DNA of 51,263 nt from a bacterium (GCA_029009095.1 JAQXJT010000025.1:1-51263), one strand, 5' to 3'. Numbered from the stretch's first letter, positions 26,302 through 35,613 are shown. Made by a program: numbers and translations. The notes: generated by a model not told the origin, from the sequence alone.

Positions 26302-27858
26302 TCATCCCTCCTCCGCCGCCGCGGCGCCGCCGCTGGCGTCCTCCGCCACGATGGGGGGCGTCTCCGGCTCCGTCTCCTCCGGCGCGGGGGTGGGAGCGGG
26401 GGTGGGAGCAGGCGTGGGCGCGGGGATGGTCACGGGCCGCTGGGGAGTGCCGCTCAGCGGCGGCGCCTCCTCGGGTACGCTCACCTCTTCAGGGGTGCTC
26501 TCTTCTTCGGGTGCGGCTTCTTCGGGTACGGCCTCTTCGGGTGCGTTTTCCTCCCCAGCGGCGCTTTCGTCCTCTTCGCCGGGCACGGGCTCTTCCATGG
26601 CGTCGCCGTCGGTGGCGGTCATATCCATGCCGGTGAAGCCGTCCCCGTCAAGGTAGGCGTCGCCTTCTCCGGCGTTGCCGTCGGTGCCGAAGTTCGTCTC
26701 GTCAAAGTAGCTCACCGGCCGCCCGGCGGAGAGACCCGTCTCGGGGAAGGCTATGTAGTCGGTCGGCTCCAGCCCGCCGGTGACCTGGTAGAGCTCCATC
26801 TCTTCGCTGTACTCGCCCAGCGTGACGCTGCGCTTTTCCAGCTTGTCCCGGGAGGAGGCCGCCCAGACGTAGGGGGAGCCCTCCGCGTCCACGATGTAGC
26901 AGGCGGGGAGCCACAGACCCTCCGCCAGCCGGTTTTGCCCGTAGTCCGGCTCAATGATCACATGCTGGCCCAGGGTGAGGCCGTCGATGTTGTCCAGCTC
27001 CACATAGAAGGGGTACTTGCTGGAGGAGGTCATCTCGTCGCTGACGCCCACATAGTAGTGCATGTCGCCCTCGTTGCCGCTGACGGGGTTTTCCCAGTCG
27101 ATGCCGCTGATCACCCCGTGCCATACCACGCTCTCGTCCATCCGGGAGCGCACCAGCACCTCCATGCCCTCGGTGAGGGCGTAGAGGTTCAGCTCGTTGA
27201 TGTTGCCCTGCACCCGGTAGCTGGAGATGTCCATGATGGTGATGAAAGCGTTGCCGCTCTCGCCGCCGTCATAGCCGTAGTTGCCGCCCTCGCCGCCGCT
27301 CTCTTCGTTGACGGACATGATCCGTCCGCCGATGGGGGCGGTGACGTCGGTGGCCTCCAGCGCCGTCTCCATGGCGGCGATCTCCCGTTCCTTGATGGCC
27401 TTGTTGTACTCGGCCTCCCGGATGTCCGCCTGCTTGGAGTCGATCTGAATGGTGTAGCTGAGCTGATTGGCCACATAGACCATGCTCTTCTGCCGCTCCA
27501 GCTCCTCGATCTCCGCGGTGGCGGAGACGATGGTGTTCTCCAGCGTCTTCAGCTCCAGCCGGAGTTTCTCCAGCGAGAGTTCCATGGCCGCGGCGTCGTA
27601 GGAGAAGAGGAGGTCGCCCTCCTTCACCATGTCGCCCTCCCGGACGGCCACTTCCAGCACCTTTTTGTCGGCGTCCCTGTTGATCTTGGCCGTCTGGCCC
27701 GAGACCACCTTGCCCGCGCAGCGCTCCACAAAGCCCGCGCTGCCCGTGGAAGCGATCATGGACACGGCCTGTACATGGACGGCCTCCCCGCTGCCGCCGC
27801 AGCCGGCCAGGGCCAGCAACAGCGCCGCGCAGAGGAAAAGGGGTAAAAATCTCTTCAT
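26302..27858 (-). CDS. Lipoprotein adaptor (HlyD-type) with acidic Pro-rich tail
   Basis: This encodes 518 residues. The ATG at 27858 has an AAGGAGAA site; a longer frame from 27972 would begin inside the promoter. The signal peptide ends in a lipobox L-A-G-C at about 15-18. The barrel-sandwich half sites are near 57-75 (V-R-E-G-D-M-V-K-E-G-D) and 160-175, with a coiled coil between (about 85-150). The last 110 residues are acidic and Pro/Glu/Ala/Thr-rich, with P-T-P-A-P-T-P-A repeats. It heads an operon that also encodes a second, membrane-anchored adaptor. Confidence 0.82.
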   Translation of the reverse strand: MKRFLPLFLCAALLLALAGCGGSGEAVHVQAVSMIASTGSAGFVERCAGKVVSGQTAKINRDADKKVLEVAVREGDMVKEGDLLFSYDAAAMELSLEKLRLELKTLENTIVSATAEIEELERQKSMVYVANQLSYTIQIDSKQADIREAEYNKAIKEREIAAMETALEATDVTAPIGGRIMSVNEESGGEGGNYGYDGGESGNAFITIMDISSYRVQGNINELNLYALTEGMEVLVRSRMDESVVWHGVISGIDWENPVSGNEGDMHYYVGVSDEMTSSSKYPFYVELDNIDGLTLGQHVIIEPDYGQNRLAEGLWLPACYIVDAEGSPYVWAASSRDKLEKRSVTLGEYSEEMELYQVTGGLEPTDYIAFPETGLSAGRPVSYFDETNFGTDGNAGEGDAYLDGDGFTGMDMTATDGDAMEEPVPGEEDESAAGEENAPEEAVPEEAAPEEESTPEEVSVPEEAPPLSGTPQRPVTIPAPTPAPTPAPTPAPEETEPETPPIVAEDASGGAAAAEEG

Positions 27859-27943
27859 ATCGTTCTCCTTGTAGTCAGGATACCTGTGAGACGGCGGAAA
27901 CGGGGGAAAGGTTCCCCCACTTTCACCGAAAACTGTATTAGAT

Positions 27944-27972
27944 AGAATAATACAGATAAGACGCTTTGTCAA
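27944..27972 (-). promoter_or_regulatory. Promoter of the ABC export operon
   Basis: Minus strand: TTGACA at 27972-27967, 17-nt spacer, TATTCT at 27949-27944. A short GGGGGAA-CCT-TTCCCCC hairpin (27918-27902) lies in the leader. Confidence 0.72.
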
Positions 27973-28002
27973 GTCGGCCGCGGCGCGGGAGCGGACATGG
28001 CA

Positions 28003-28034
28003 GCGCCCCGCACGGCGGATACCGTGCGGGGCGC
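28003..28034 (-). terminator. Hairpin after sigE, probable terminator without T tract
   Basis: A perfect 13-bp GC-rich stem (28003-28015, 28022-28034, 6-nt loop) starts 14 bp after the sigE stop. It lacks a T run, so termination may be weak. Confidence 0.5.
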
Positions 28035-28048
28035 CGGGAAGGCAGGAG

Positions 28049-28759
28049 TCAGAGCATGGCGCGGCTCAGCTCCCGTCTCAGCTGGGTGATGATGCGCTTT
28101 TCCAGGCGGCTGATGTAGCTCTGGGAGATGCCCATGCGCTCGGCTACCTCCTTCTGGGTGTGCTCGCTGTGGCCTCCCAGCCCGAAGCGCAGCTCGATGA
28201 TGTCCTTCTCCCGTTTCCCCAGCCGGGCGAGGGCGTCGTGGAGCAGCTCCGCCTCCGCGTCCTCCTCCAGCCCCCGGCTGACCTCCTCCCCGTCGGTGCC
28301 CAGCACATCCGAGAGCAGCAGCTCGTTGCCGTCCCAGTCGGTGTTGATGGGTTCGTCCAGCGACACCTCCCCCCGCTCCCGGGAGCGCTTGCGCAGGTGC
28401 ATGAGGATCTCGTTTTCGATGCAGCGGGAGGCGTAGGTGGCCAGCTTGATGTTCTTGTCGCTCCGGTAGGTTTCCACGGCCTTGATAAGCCCGATGGTGC
28501 CGATGGAGATCAGATCCTCCAGACCCACCCCGGTGTTGTCGAAGCGCCGGGCTATGTAGACCACCAGACGGAGGTTGTGCTCGATGAGCCGCCGTTTGGC
28601 TTCCCCGTCTCCCGCCAGCACGCCCTCGATGGCCTTTCGTTCCTCCTCCTTCTCCAGCGGCTGGGGCAGGCGGTCGCTCCCGCCCACATAGCCCACCCCG
28701 TCGGGGATGGAGAGAGACAGCAGCAGACGGCGCAGCAGAGAGATTTGCAGTAGTTCCAT
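28049..28759 (-). CDS. sigE: Sporulation sigma factor SigE
   Basis: This encodes 236 residues. The N-terminal pro-sequence is recognisable: hydrophobic start, then [12 protein letters not shown] at residues 24-35, matching the SpoIIGA cleavage region of pro-sigma-E. Sigma region 2 ([26 protein letters not shown]) and region 4 ([20 protein letters not shown]) are intact. It directs mother-cell transcription early in sporulation. The processing peptidase gene lies 12 bp upstream. Confidence 0.93.
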   Translation of the reverse strand: MELLQISLLRRLLLSLSIPDGVGYVGGSDRLPQPLEKEEERKAIEGVLAGDGEAKRRLIEHNLRLVVYIARRFDNTGVGLEDLISIGTIGLIKAVETYRSDKNIKLATYASRCIENEILMHLRKRSRERGEVSLDEPINTDWDGNELLLSDVLGTDGEEVSRGLEEDAEAELLHDALARLGKREKDIIELRFGLGGHSEHTQKEVAERMGISQSYISRLEKRIITQLRRELSRAML

Positions 28760-28771
28760 GGTACACTCCTT

Positions 28772-29590
28772 TCACAGTATGGCCTGGTATTCCCCGGCTT
28801 CTCCCACGGCCTTTTCCGACACACCCACCAGCACATCCCGCCGCGCCCCGTCCACCAGCACCTCGTCGGGCCGCAGGCAGAGCAGCAGCCCCCCGCCGCC
28901 CACGCTGCGGAAGGGCACCAGCCGCCCCCGGAGCCCCAGCTCCTCCCATTCGCCCAGGGCGCGGAGCATACTCACCGCGTCGCCGCGGGGCAGGGGGACG
29001 GGGAAGAGGGGGGCGAGGGCGTCCCGGTCGGCGATGAGGACATGCATCCCGCTGATGGGGTCGGAGAGGGTGTTGCCCGTGTCGTTCAGGGCCGTGAAGC
29101 CCGCCTCCCGCCCCAGGAGACGGACTGTGACCGCCGAGCGCTCCCGCCCCCGCTTCTCCACCGCCCGGCGCAGCAGCAGGCAGAGCAGGGCGTAGAACAG
29201 CGAAAAGGACAAGAGCAGCGTCCGCAGGGGACAGCGCAGCAGACAGGGGCCGGCCCCGCCGTCCTCCAGCAGGCAGCAGGCGAAGAACACCGCCCCCGCG
29301 AAAGCGGCGGAGAGCGCGAGGAAGCAGGCCCAGCTCTTCCCCAGCCCCCCGTCGCCGCCGAAGGCGATGAGCGTGAGGAAGCCCGAGGCGGCCAGGGCGG
29401 CCGGGGGGGCGGCGAGGAAGCGCAGCGGCGGGAGCATGGCGCACGCCCCCCACGCCCCGCCCAGCAGGGCCGAGAGGAAGCAGCGCCCCCGCCTCCGGGG
29501 CAGGCCCCGCAGCTCCGCCGTGGCGCGCAGCAGCAAATAGTCGCAGAGGAAGTTCAGCGCGGCCAGTTCATCCAGATAAACGATCGTCAT
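28772..29590 (-). CDS. spoIIGA: Sigma-E processing aspartic peptidase SpoIIGA
   Basis: This encodes 272 residues. Five or so membrane spans fill residues 1-140, followed by a cytoplasmic aspartic-protease-like domain with catalytic D170 in N-D-T-G-N. The start at 29590 is chosen because the N-terminal M-T-I-V-Y-L-D-E matches the family. No clear ribosome site precedes it, and a TATACT box sits only 9 nt upstream, so the transcript may be nearly leaderless or another start may be used. It is the first gene of the spoIIGA-sigE pair and is divergent from aspS. Confidence 0.88.
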   Translation of the reverse strand: MTIVYLDELAALNFLCDYLLLRATAELRGLPRRRGRCFLSALLGGAWGACAMLPPLRFLAAPPAALAASGFLTLIAFGGDGGLGKSWACFLALSAAFAGAVFFACCLLEDGGAGPCLLRCPLRTLLLSFSLFYALLCLLLRRAVEKRGRERSAVTVRLLGREAGFTALNDTGNTLSDPISGMHVLIADRDALAPLFPVPLPRGDAVSMLRALGEWEELGLRGRLVPFRSVGGGGLLLCLRPDEVLVDGARRDVLVGVSEKAVGEAGEYQAIL

Positions 29591-29637
29591 GGCAAGAGTA
29601 TAGGACAGACCGGGCGCAAATGTTGTAAAACGAGACA

Positions 29638-29666
29638 TTGCATTTTGGGAGGAAAGTTGGTATATT
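29638..29666 (+). promoter_or_regulatory. Promoter of aspS
   Basis: TTGCAT at 29638-29643, 17-nt spacer, TATATT at 29661-29666. The 52-nt leader is too short for a T-box but has a small GGGGA-TCCCC hairpin. Confidence 0.65.
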
Positions 29667-29718
29667 GGAGTGCGGTGAAATAACAGGGGAGCTCTTCCCC
29701 ACGAAAGGATAAAGAAAA

Positions 29719-31503
29719 ATGACACAGATGCGTACACACACCTGTGGGGAGCTGCGTCTCGCCAATGTGGGCGAGCGCGTGCGAATTGCAGGATGGATGG
29801 AGAACGTCCGCGAGGTGGGCAGCAACTTCGCCTTTGTGGTGGTCCGCGACTTCTACGGCACCACGCAGGTGGTGGTGGAGAACGAGGAGATGATGCGCGC
29901 TTTCCGCGCCATCAACAAGGAGAGCACCATCGCCGTGGAGGGCACCGTCCGGGAGCGGGACAGCAAGAACCCCAGACAGGCCACCGGCGAGGTGGAGATC
30001 GTCCCGGACAAAGTGGAGGTGCTGGGCCGCTGCCGCTACAACGAGCTGCCCTTTGAGATCAACCGCAGCCGGGAGGCCGACGAGACGGCCCGGCTGAAGT
30101 ACCGCTATCTCGATCTGCGCAACCCCGCCGTCAAGAACAACATCATCCTCCGCTGCAACGTGGTGGCGGCCCTCCGCCAGGCCATGATGGCCCACGGCTT
30201 CCTGGAGATCACCACCCCCATCCTCACCGCCTCCTCTCCCGAGGGGGCCCGGGACTACCTGGTGCCCGCGCGGAAGCACCCCGGGAAGTTCTACGCTCTG
30301 CCCCAGGCACCCCAGCAGTTCAAGCAGCTGCTGATGACCTCCGGCTTCGACCGTTACTTCCAGATCGCCCCCTGCTTCCGGGACGAGGACGCCCGGGGCG
30401 ACCGGAGCCCGGGCGAGTTCTACCAGATGGATATGGAGATGGCCTTCGCCACCCAGGACGATGTGTTCGCCGTCATCGAGAATGTGCTGCCCCCCATCTT
30501 CGCCAAGTACGGCACCTACGACGTGGCCTCCGAAGCGCCCTTCCGGCGCATCGCCTACAACGACGCCATGGAGCGCTACGGCTCGGATAAGCCCGATCTG
30601 CGCATCGACCTCTTTGTGCAGGATATGAGCGGGCTGGCCGCCTCCACGGAGTTTGAGCCGTTCCACGGCAGCGTGGTCAAGGCCGTGGTGGTCTCCGACT
30701 GCGCCTTCACCCGCAAGCAGATCGACAAGCTCTGCGCGGATGTGGAAGTGCAGAGCGGCAAAAAGCCCTACTGGGTGCGCATGGACGAGAACGGCGCGCT
30801 GGTGGGCGGCGTGGCCAAGTTCCTGGCGGGCCGGGAGACGGAGCTGCGGGAGCAGTTCGGCGTGCGCGAGGGCTCGCTGGTGCTCATTGCCGCGGGCAGC
30901 CGGGACGAGGCGAGAAAGTGCGCGGGCGTGTGCGTGAAGATGGCGGGCGCCCAGGTGCCCGGCCACATGGACGAGCGGCGCTACGAGTTCTGCTGGATCG
31001 TGGACTTCCCCATGTTCGAGATCGGCGAGGAGTCCGGGGAGCTGGAGTTCTGCCACAACCCCTTCTCCATGCCCAACGGCGGGCTGGAGATCCTCGAGAA
31101 GGCCGAGCGGGGCGAGGTGGATCCCCTGGACATCTACGCGTTCCAGTACGATCTGGTCTGCAACGGCGTGGAGCTCTCCTCCGGCGCGGTGCGCAACCAC
31201 GACCCCGATATCATGGTCAAGGCCTTTGAGATGGTGCGTCTGGGCGAAGAGGATGTGAAGGCCAAGTTCCCCGCCATGTACAACGCCTTCTGCTACGGTG
31301 CGCCCCCCCACGCGGGCATTGCCCCCGGCGTGGACCGCATGGTCATGCTGCTCTCCGGCGAGAGCACCATCCGGGAGATCATCCCCTTCCCAATGAACAA
31401 GAACGCCCAGGATGTGATGATGGGCGCGCCCTCGACGGTGGAGCAGAGCCAGCTGGACGAGCTGCACATCGCCCTGGCGCTGGAAAAGGAGGAGGAAAAG
31501 TGA
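29719..31503 (+). CDS. aspS: Aspartate--tRNA ligase
   Basis: This encodes 594 residues, the normal length of bacterial AspRS. The OB-fold anticodon domain (1-105) holds R-I-A-G-W-M-E-N-V-R. Class II motif 2 is F-R-D-E-D-A-R-G-D-R near 217-226. The bacterial GAD insertion occupies about 290-420, and motif 3 shows G-V-D-R-M-V-M-L-L near 537. It charges tRNA(Asp), and possibly tRNA(Asn) in species lacking AsnRS. The GTG start of the transketolase gene overlaps its stop. Confidence 0.95.
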   Translation: MTQMRTHTCGELRLANVGERVRIAGWMENVREVGSNFAFVVVRDFYGTTQVVVENEEMMRAFRAINKESTIAVEGTVRERDSKNPRQATGEVEIVPDKVEVLGRCRYNELPFEINRSREADETARLKYRYLDLRNPAVKNNIILRCNVVAALRQAMMAHGFLEITTPILTASSPEGARDYLVPARKHPGKFYALPQAPQQFKQLLMTSGFDRYFQIAPCFRDEDARGDRSPGEFYQMDMEMAFATQDDVFAVIENVLPPIFAKYGTYDVASEAPFRRIAYNDAMERYGSDKPDLRIDLFVQDMSGLAASTEFEPFHGSVVKAVVVSDCAFTRKQIDKLCADVEVQSGKKPYWVRMDENGALVGGVAKFLAGRETELREQFGVREGSLVLIAAGSRDEARKCAGVCVKMAGAQVPGHMDERRYEFCWIVDFPMFEIGEESGELEFCHNPFSMPNGGLEILEKAERGEVDPLDIYAFQYDLVCNGVELSSGAVRNHDPDIMVKAFEMVRLGEEDVKAKFPAMYNAFCYGAPPHAGIAPGVDRMVMLLSGESTIREIIPFPMNKNAQDVMMGAPSTVEQSQLDELHIALALEKEEEK

Positions 31504-32348
31504 ACAGAGCGGAGAATATCGAGCTGCAGAAGGCCGCCATCCGTGTGCGTAAGAGCGTCATCGAGGGCACTTTCCACGCCAAGTCCGGCCACCCCGGCGG
31601 CAGCCTGTCCGCCGCGGATATGCTGACCTACCTTTACCTCCGGGAGATGAACGTCCGCCCTGAGGAGCCCCGCTGGGCCGACCGGGACCGCTTCGTCCTC
31701 TCCAAGGGCCACTGCGCCCCCGCCCTCTACGGGGCGCTGGCGGAGCGGGGCTTCTTCCCCGTGGAGGAGATCAGCACCCTCCGGCGCATCGGCAGCCGTT
31801 TGCAGGGCCACCCCAATATGAACCTCACCCCCGGCGTGGATATGTCCACCGGCTCTCTGGGTCAGGGGGTTTCCACCGCCTGCGGCATGGCGCTGGGCGC
31901 CAGGCAGAGCGGCAAGACCCTCCGGGTCTACACCATGCTGGGCGACGGCGAGATCGAGGAGGGCCAGGTCTGGGAGGCCATGATGCTCGCCGCCCACTAC
32001 AATCTGGACAACCTCTGCGTCATCGTGGACAACAACAACCTCCAGATCGACGGCGCCGTCAGCGAGGTCATGAATCCCTACCCCATCACCGATAAGCTGG
32101 CCGCCTTCGGCCTCTTTGTGCAGGAGATCGACGGGCATGACTTCCCCTCCATCGAAGCCGCCCTCACCGCCGCCCGGGCGGAGAAGGGCCACCCCTCGGC
32201 CATCGTCATGAAGACCGTGAAGGGCAAGGGCGTGAGCTTTATGGAGAATCAGGTGGGCTGGCACGGCACCGCGCCCAACGCCGAGCAGTATGAGCAGGCC
32301 ATGGCGGAGCTGGACAGCGCTTTGGAGAGACTGGAGGCGGAAGCATGA
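31500..32348 (+). CDS. Transketolase N-terminal subunit
   Basis: This encodes 282 residues starting at GTG (31500), which overlaps the aspS stop as GTGA and follows a long AAGGAGGAGG site. The thiamine-diphosphate region is clear: G-H-P-G-G-S near 30-35, M-L-G-D-G-E-I-E-E-G near 147-156 and D-N-N-N near 178-181 for the Mg2+/ThDP site. It pairs with the C-terminal subunit encoded next with an ATGA overlap. It acts in the non-oxidative pentose phosphate pathway or a related ketose pathway. Confidence 0.92.
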   Translation: MNRAENIELQKAAIRVRKSVIEGTFHAKSGHPGGSLSAADMLTYLYLREMNVRPEEPRWADRDRFVLSKGHCAPALYGALAERGFFPVEEISTLRRIGSRLQGHPNMNLTPGVDMSTGSLGQGVSTACGMALGARQSGKTLRVYTMLGDGEIEEGQVWEAMMLAAHYNLDNLCVIVDNNNLQIDGAVSEVMNPYPITDKLAAFGLFVQEIDGHDFPSIEAALTAARAEKGHPSAIVMKTVKGKGVSFMENQVGWHGTAPNAEQYEQAMAELDSALERLEAEA

Positions 32349-33286
32349 GCGACATGAAAAAGATCGCCACGAGAGAGAGCTGCGGCAACGCGCTGGTGGA
32401 GCTGGGCAAGCTCCACGAGGATGTGGTGGTGCTGGACGCCGATCTGGCGGGCGCCACCAAGAGCGGGATCTTCAAAAAGGCGTTCCCCGAGCGCCACTTC
32501 AACTGCGGCATCGCCGAGGCCGATATGATCGGCGTGGCGGCGGGACTGTCCACCATGGGCTATGTGCCCTTCGCCCAGTCCTTTGCCATGTTCGCGGCGG
32601 GCCGGGCCTATGAGCAGCTGCGCAACACCGTGGGCTACCCCCACCTGAACGTGAAAGTCTGCGCCACCCACGGCGGTATCAGCGTGGGCGAGGACGGCGC
32701 CTCCCACCAGTGCTGCGAGGACTTCGCCCTGATGCGCTCCATCCCCGGCATGGTGGTCATGTGCCCCTGCGACGACGCGGAGGCCAAAGCCGCCGTGAAG
32801 GCAGCCTATGAGCACGAGGGCCCCGTCTATATGCGCCTGGGCCGTCTGGCCGTGGAGCAGCTCTATACCGACTGCGCCGGCTTTGCCATCGGCAAGGGCC
32901 GGGTGCTCCGGGAGGGCGGCGATGTGGCCATCATCGCCACCGGGCTCATGGTGCAGGAGGCCGTCAGGGCCGCGGAAGTCCTCGCCGGAGAGGGCGTCTC
33001 CGCCCGGGTCATCGATATGTGCACCATCAAGCCCCTGGACGAGGAGCTGGTGCTCGCCGCCGCCCGGGACTGCGGCAGGATCGTCACCTGCGAGGAGCAC
33101 AGCGTCATCGGCGGACTGGGCGAGGCGGTCTGCTCCTGCCTGAGCGAGCGCTGCCCCGTGCCCGTGGCGCGGCTGGGCGTCAACGACGAGTACGGCCACT
33201 CCGGCCCCGGCGCGGAGCTGCTGCGGGAGTTCAAGCTGAGCTGCGAGGGCATCTGCGAGAAGGTCCGCGCCCTCTGCGGGAAGTAA
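32345..33286 (+). CDS. Transketolase C-terminal subunit
   Basis: This encodes 313 residues. The pyrimidine-binding domain has L-D-A-D-L near 29-33, I-A-E-A-D-M-I-G near 56-63 and C-A-T-H-G-G-I near 103-109. The C-terminal regulatory fold ends with a G-H-S-G-P-G-A motif near 286. The start overlaps the N-terminal subunit stop (ATGA, 32345-32348). Together with it this makes a split transketolase, the usual form in many clostridia. Confidence 0.92.
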   Translation: MSDMKKIATRESCGNALVELGKLHEDVVVLDADLAGATKSGIFKKAFPERHFNCGIAEADMIGVAAGLSTMGYVPFAQSFAMFAAGRAYEQLRNTVGYPHLNVKVCATHGGISVGEDGASHQCCEDFALMRSIPGMVVMCPCDDAEAKAAVKAAYEHEGPVYMRLGRLAVEQLYTDCAGFAIGKGRVLREGGDVAIIATGLMVQEAVRAAEVLAGEGVSARVIDMCTIKPLDEELVLAAARDCGRIVTCEEHSVIGGLGEAVCSCLSERCPVPVARLGVNDEYGHSGPGAELLREFKLSCEGICEKVRALCGK

Positions 33287-33292
33287 GCGGGC

Positions 33293-33526
33293 ATGAGACT
33301 GAGCAGGATACAGGATTTTCTCCGGGAAAAGGAGATCGCCTACTCCTACTATGAGGAGGCGGGCTGCGCGGACATCAACTTCATCCACAAAGGTCTCAGC
33401 TACCACATCTGGGAGTACCCCCCGGAGGAGCCGGGGGCCCAGAGCAACGTCCGGGAGACCGGGCGGATGGAGGACTATGGCCCGGACTACGAAGAAGAGA
33501 TCCTCGCGATCATGAAAACATGGTAA
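33293..33526 (+). CDS. Conserved small protein of unknown function
   Basis: This encodes 77 residues, soluble and acidic. Visible features are an L-S-R-I-Q-D-F-L start, G-L-S-Y-H-I-W-E-Y near 38-46 and Y-E-E-E-I-L-A-I at the end. I recall similar short proteins in related gut Firmicutes but no function. It begins 6 bp after the transketolase C subunit and ends at a strong terminator, so it is probably the last gene of the aspS-transketolase transcript. Confidence 0.65.
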   Translation: MRLSRIQDFLREKEIAYSYYEEAGCADINFIHKGLSYHIWEYPPEEPGAQSNVRETGRMEDYGPDYEEEILAIMKTW

Positions 33527-33558
33527 AAAAGGGCGTCCCCCGGGGGGACGCCCTTTTT
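33526..33558. terminator. Bidirectional terminator
   Basis: A perfect 15-bp stem (33526-33540, 33544-33558) with A5 and T5 flanks separates the convergent small-protein and S9 peptidase genes. Confidence 0.9.
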
Positions 33559-33569
33559 GCGCGGAAAAG

Positions 33570-35531
33570 TTATCTCTTGTGCTGCTCAAACCAGCGGGTG
33601 ATCTCCTCCAGCCGCCGGATGCGGTGCAGAGGCTTGCCGGAGCGGGAGAGCTCGTGGTTTTCGCCCTTGAAGAGCACCATTTTGCTCTCCACCCCGTGCG
33701 CGATCAGGCCGGTGAACATCTGGTAGCCCTGGTCGATGGGGCAGCGGTAGTCCTCGTAGGCGTGGATGAAGAGGGTGGGGGTGACGCAGCGGTCGGCGTA
33801 CTTGAGGGGACTGTGCCACCAGAGCTTCTCCGGGTCGCTCCAGGGGGTGCCCTGGCACTGGTCGCCGCCGAAGTCCACGCCGATGTCCGAGATGCCGTAG
33901 AACGAGATCCAGTTGGAGATGGAGCGCTGGCTGACGCAGGCGGCGAAGCGGTCGGTGTGGCCAATGATCCAGTTGGTCATGAAGCCGCCGTAGGAGCCGC
34001 CCGTCTCAAAGACGTTGCGCTCGTCCATGTCCGGGTAGGTCTCCAGCGCCTTGTCGCAGAAAGCCATCAGATCCTCGTAGTCCACGGTGCCGTACTTGCC
34101 CCGGAGATCGGAGAAAGCGCCGCGGCCGTCGGAGCCGGTGGGGTTGCAGTAGATGACGAAGTAGCCCAGATTGGCCCAGTACTGCATCTCGTGGTAGAAT
34201 ACCGGGCCGTAGGCGGTCTTGGGGCCGCCGTGGATATCAAAGACGACCGGGTACTTCTTCCCCGGCTGGTAGTCCGCGGGCTTGAGCACGAAGCCGTGCA
34301 CCTCGTGGCCGTCGCGGACGAAGTTCAGCCTCTCCGGCACGGCCACATATTTGCCCGCCAGCGCCTTCTCGTTGAAGCGGGTGAGCTGCCGTCCGCGCCC
34401 GTCGTAGATCTCCTGGGCCTTCATGTCGTAGAGCGCCACGCAGCGCACCTCGCCGCTGCACACATCGAAGCAGTCCACGGAGCCCTCCCTGTCTGTAAGG
34501 CAGGTGATCTCGCCGTCCTCCAGCTTGAAAAGGCAGGCGCTGTCGAAAACGGTGGAGATGAAGTAGCAGACGTCCCCCTCCATCTTCAGGCTCGTCCCGC
34601 CGCCGTAGCGCACGTCGCTGCCGATGCTCGAGCCGATGGACTCCCCGTAGCGCTTGTAGAGGCAGATGCTGTGGTCGTCGTAGGAGAGCTTGTAGAAATC
34701 CGGATCGGTGCCCCGGCCCAGGTGCCTGTCGCTGGCCACCAGCAGCAGAAAGCTCTCGCCGAAGTCGAAGTCCCGCATCAGGAAGCTGTCGCTGTTTTCC
34801 GCAACCATCTCCCTCTTGCCATCGGACAGGCGCATGCGGTAGAGCCCGGTGCCCGCTTCCCGGGAGAGGAGGGGCGTGACCTTTCTGCCGAAGAACCACA
34901 CCTCGCTCTTGTCCCGGCTGAGCTTCACGTTGCGCACGTCGAAGCCCTCCTCCGTGAGGCGCGTCACCCTGTTGCGCCGGGGATCCAGACGGTAGAGGGC
35001 GGTGTACTCGCTGCGGGTGTTGCTCCCGCCGTTCCACCACCAGGGCACCTGATCCACCACCTCGTAGTCCTCGTTCTCCCGGGCGCTCTGCCGGTACTTC
35101 TCCAGCAGTTTCTTCTCGCCCCTGTAGAGATCCTCCCAGCCGGGCAGGGTGCCGCCGGCCACCAGATAGTCCCCGCCGGGCAGGGGCAGCAGGGCCTTTA
35201 CGGGCAGGGGGAAGGTAAAAGCCTTCACCGCCTCGCCGCCGGTGAGGGAGAGGGTGTAGAACCTGCTCTCCCGGCTGTGCGCTTCGCGCTCCTCCCGGTT
35301 GCCGGGGAAGAGGAGGGTGTCCTCGTCGAGGAACTGGAACCCGCTCTCCCGGCCAAAGGAGGTGAGCTGCCGGGGCTTGCCCTTTTGCAGGGCGTAGAGA
35401 TAGGAATTGTAGCGGTTATGGGCCTTGTCCGCCTCGGTAACGGTGAAGCAGAGGTGCTTGCCCCGGGGGGAGAAGGTCACATTGGAGATGTATTTCAGCT
35501 GGCAAAACTGGTCGATGGGCATCTTTTTCAT
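33570..35531 (-). CDS. S9-family prolyl oligopeptidase-type serine peptidase
   Basis: This encodes 653 residues. The N-terminal 400 or so residues form a beta-propeller with repeated V-L-S-F-type strands, as in acylaminoacyl peptidases. The C-terminal alpha/beta hydrolase domain carries the catalytic S513 in G-G-S-Y-G-G, D594 in H-A-Y-E-D and H626 in G-E-N-H-E. There is no signal peptide, so it is cytoplasmic and probably degrades peptides. The ribosome site is AAGGAA; its promoter lies about 50 bp upstream. Confidence 0.9.
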   Translation of the reverse strand: MKKMPIDQFCQLKYISNVTFSPRGKHLCFTVTEADKAHNRYNSYLYALQKGKPRQLTSFGRESGFQFLDEDTLLFPGNREEREAHSRESRFYTLSLTGGEAVKAFTFPLPVKALLPLPGGDYLVAGGTLPGWEDLYRGEKKLLEKYRQSARENEDYEVVDQVPWWWNGGSNTRSEYTALYRLDPRRNRVTRLTEEGFDVRNVKLSRDKSEVWFFGRKVTPLLSREAGTGLYRMRLSDGKREMVAENSDSFLMRDFDFGESFLLLVASDRHLGRGTDPDFYKLSYDDHSICLYKRYGESIGSSIGSDVRYGGGTSLKMEGDVCYFISTVFDSACLFKLEDGEITCLTDREGSVDCFDVCSGEVRCVALYDMKAQEIYDGRGRQLTRFNEKALAGKYVAVPERLNFVRDGHEVHGFVLKPADYQPGKKYPVVFDIHGGPKTAYGPVFYHEMQYWANLGYFVIYCNPTGSDGRGAFSDLRGKYGTVDYEDLMAFCDKALETYPDMDERNVFETGGSYGGFMTNWIIGHTDRFAACVSQRSISNWISFYGISDIGVDFGGDQCQGTPWSDPEKLWWHSPLKYADRCVTPTLFIHAYEDYRCPIDQGYQMFTGLIAHGVESKMVLFKGENHELSRSGKPLHRIRRLEEITRWFEQHKR

Positions 35532-35583
35532 CGTATGTTTCCTTTCTTGCGGCGTTGATCCGGAGAACTGCGCTCATTCCCTA

Positions 35584-35613
35584 AGGATAGCGCAGAGGAC
35601 GGAACGGTGTCAA
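35584..35613 (-). promoter_or_regulatory. Promoter of the S9 peptidase gene
   Basis: Minus strand: TTGACA at 35613-35608, 18-nt spacer, TATCCT at 35589-35584. Confidence 0.7.

Noticed and set aside
29667-29718. T-box leader before aspS
   Set aside because: The leader is about 50 nt and has no T-box motif or specifier structure.
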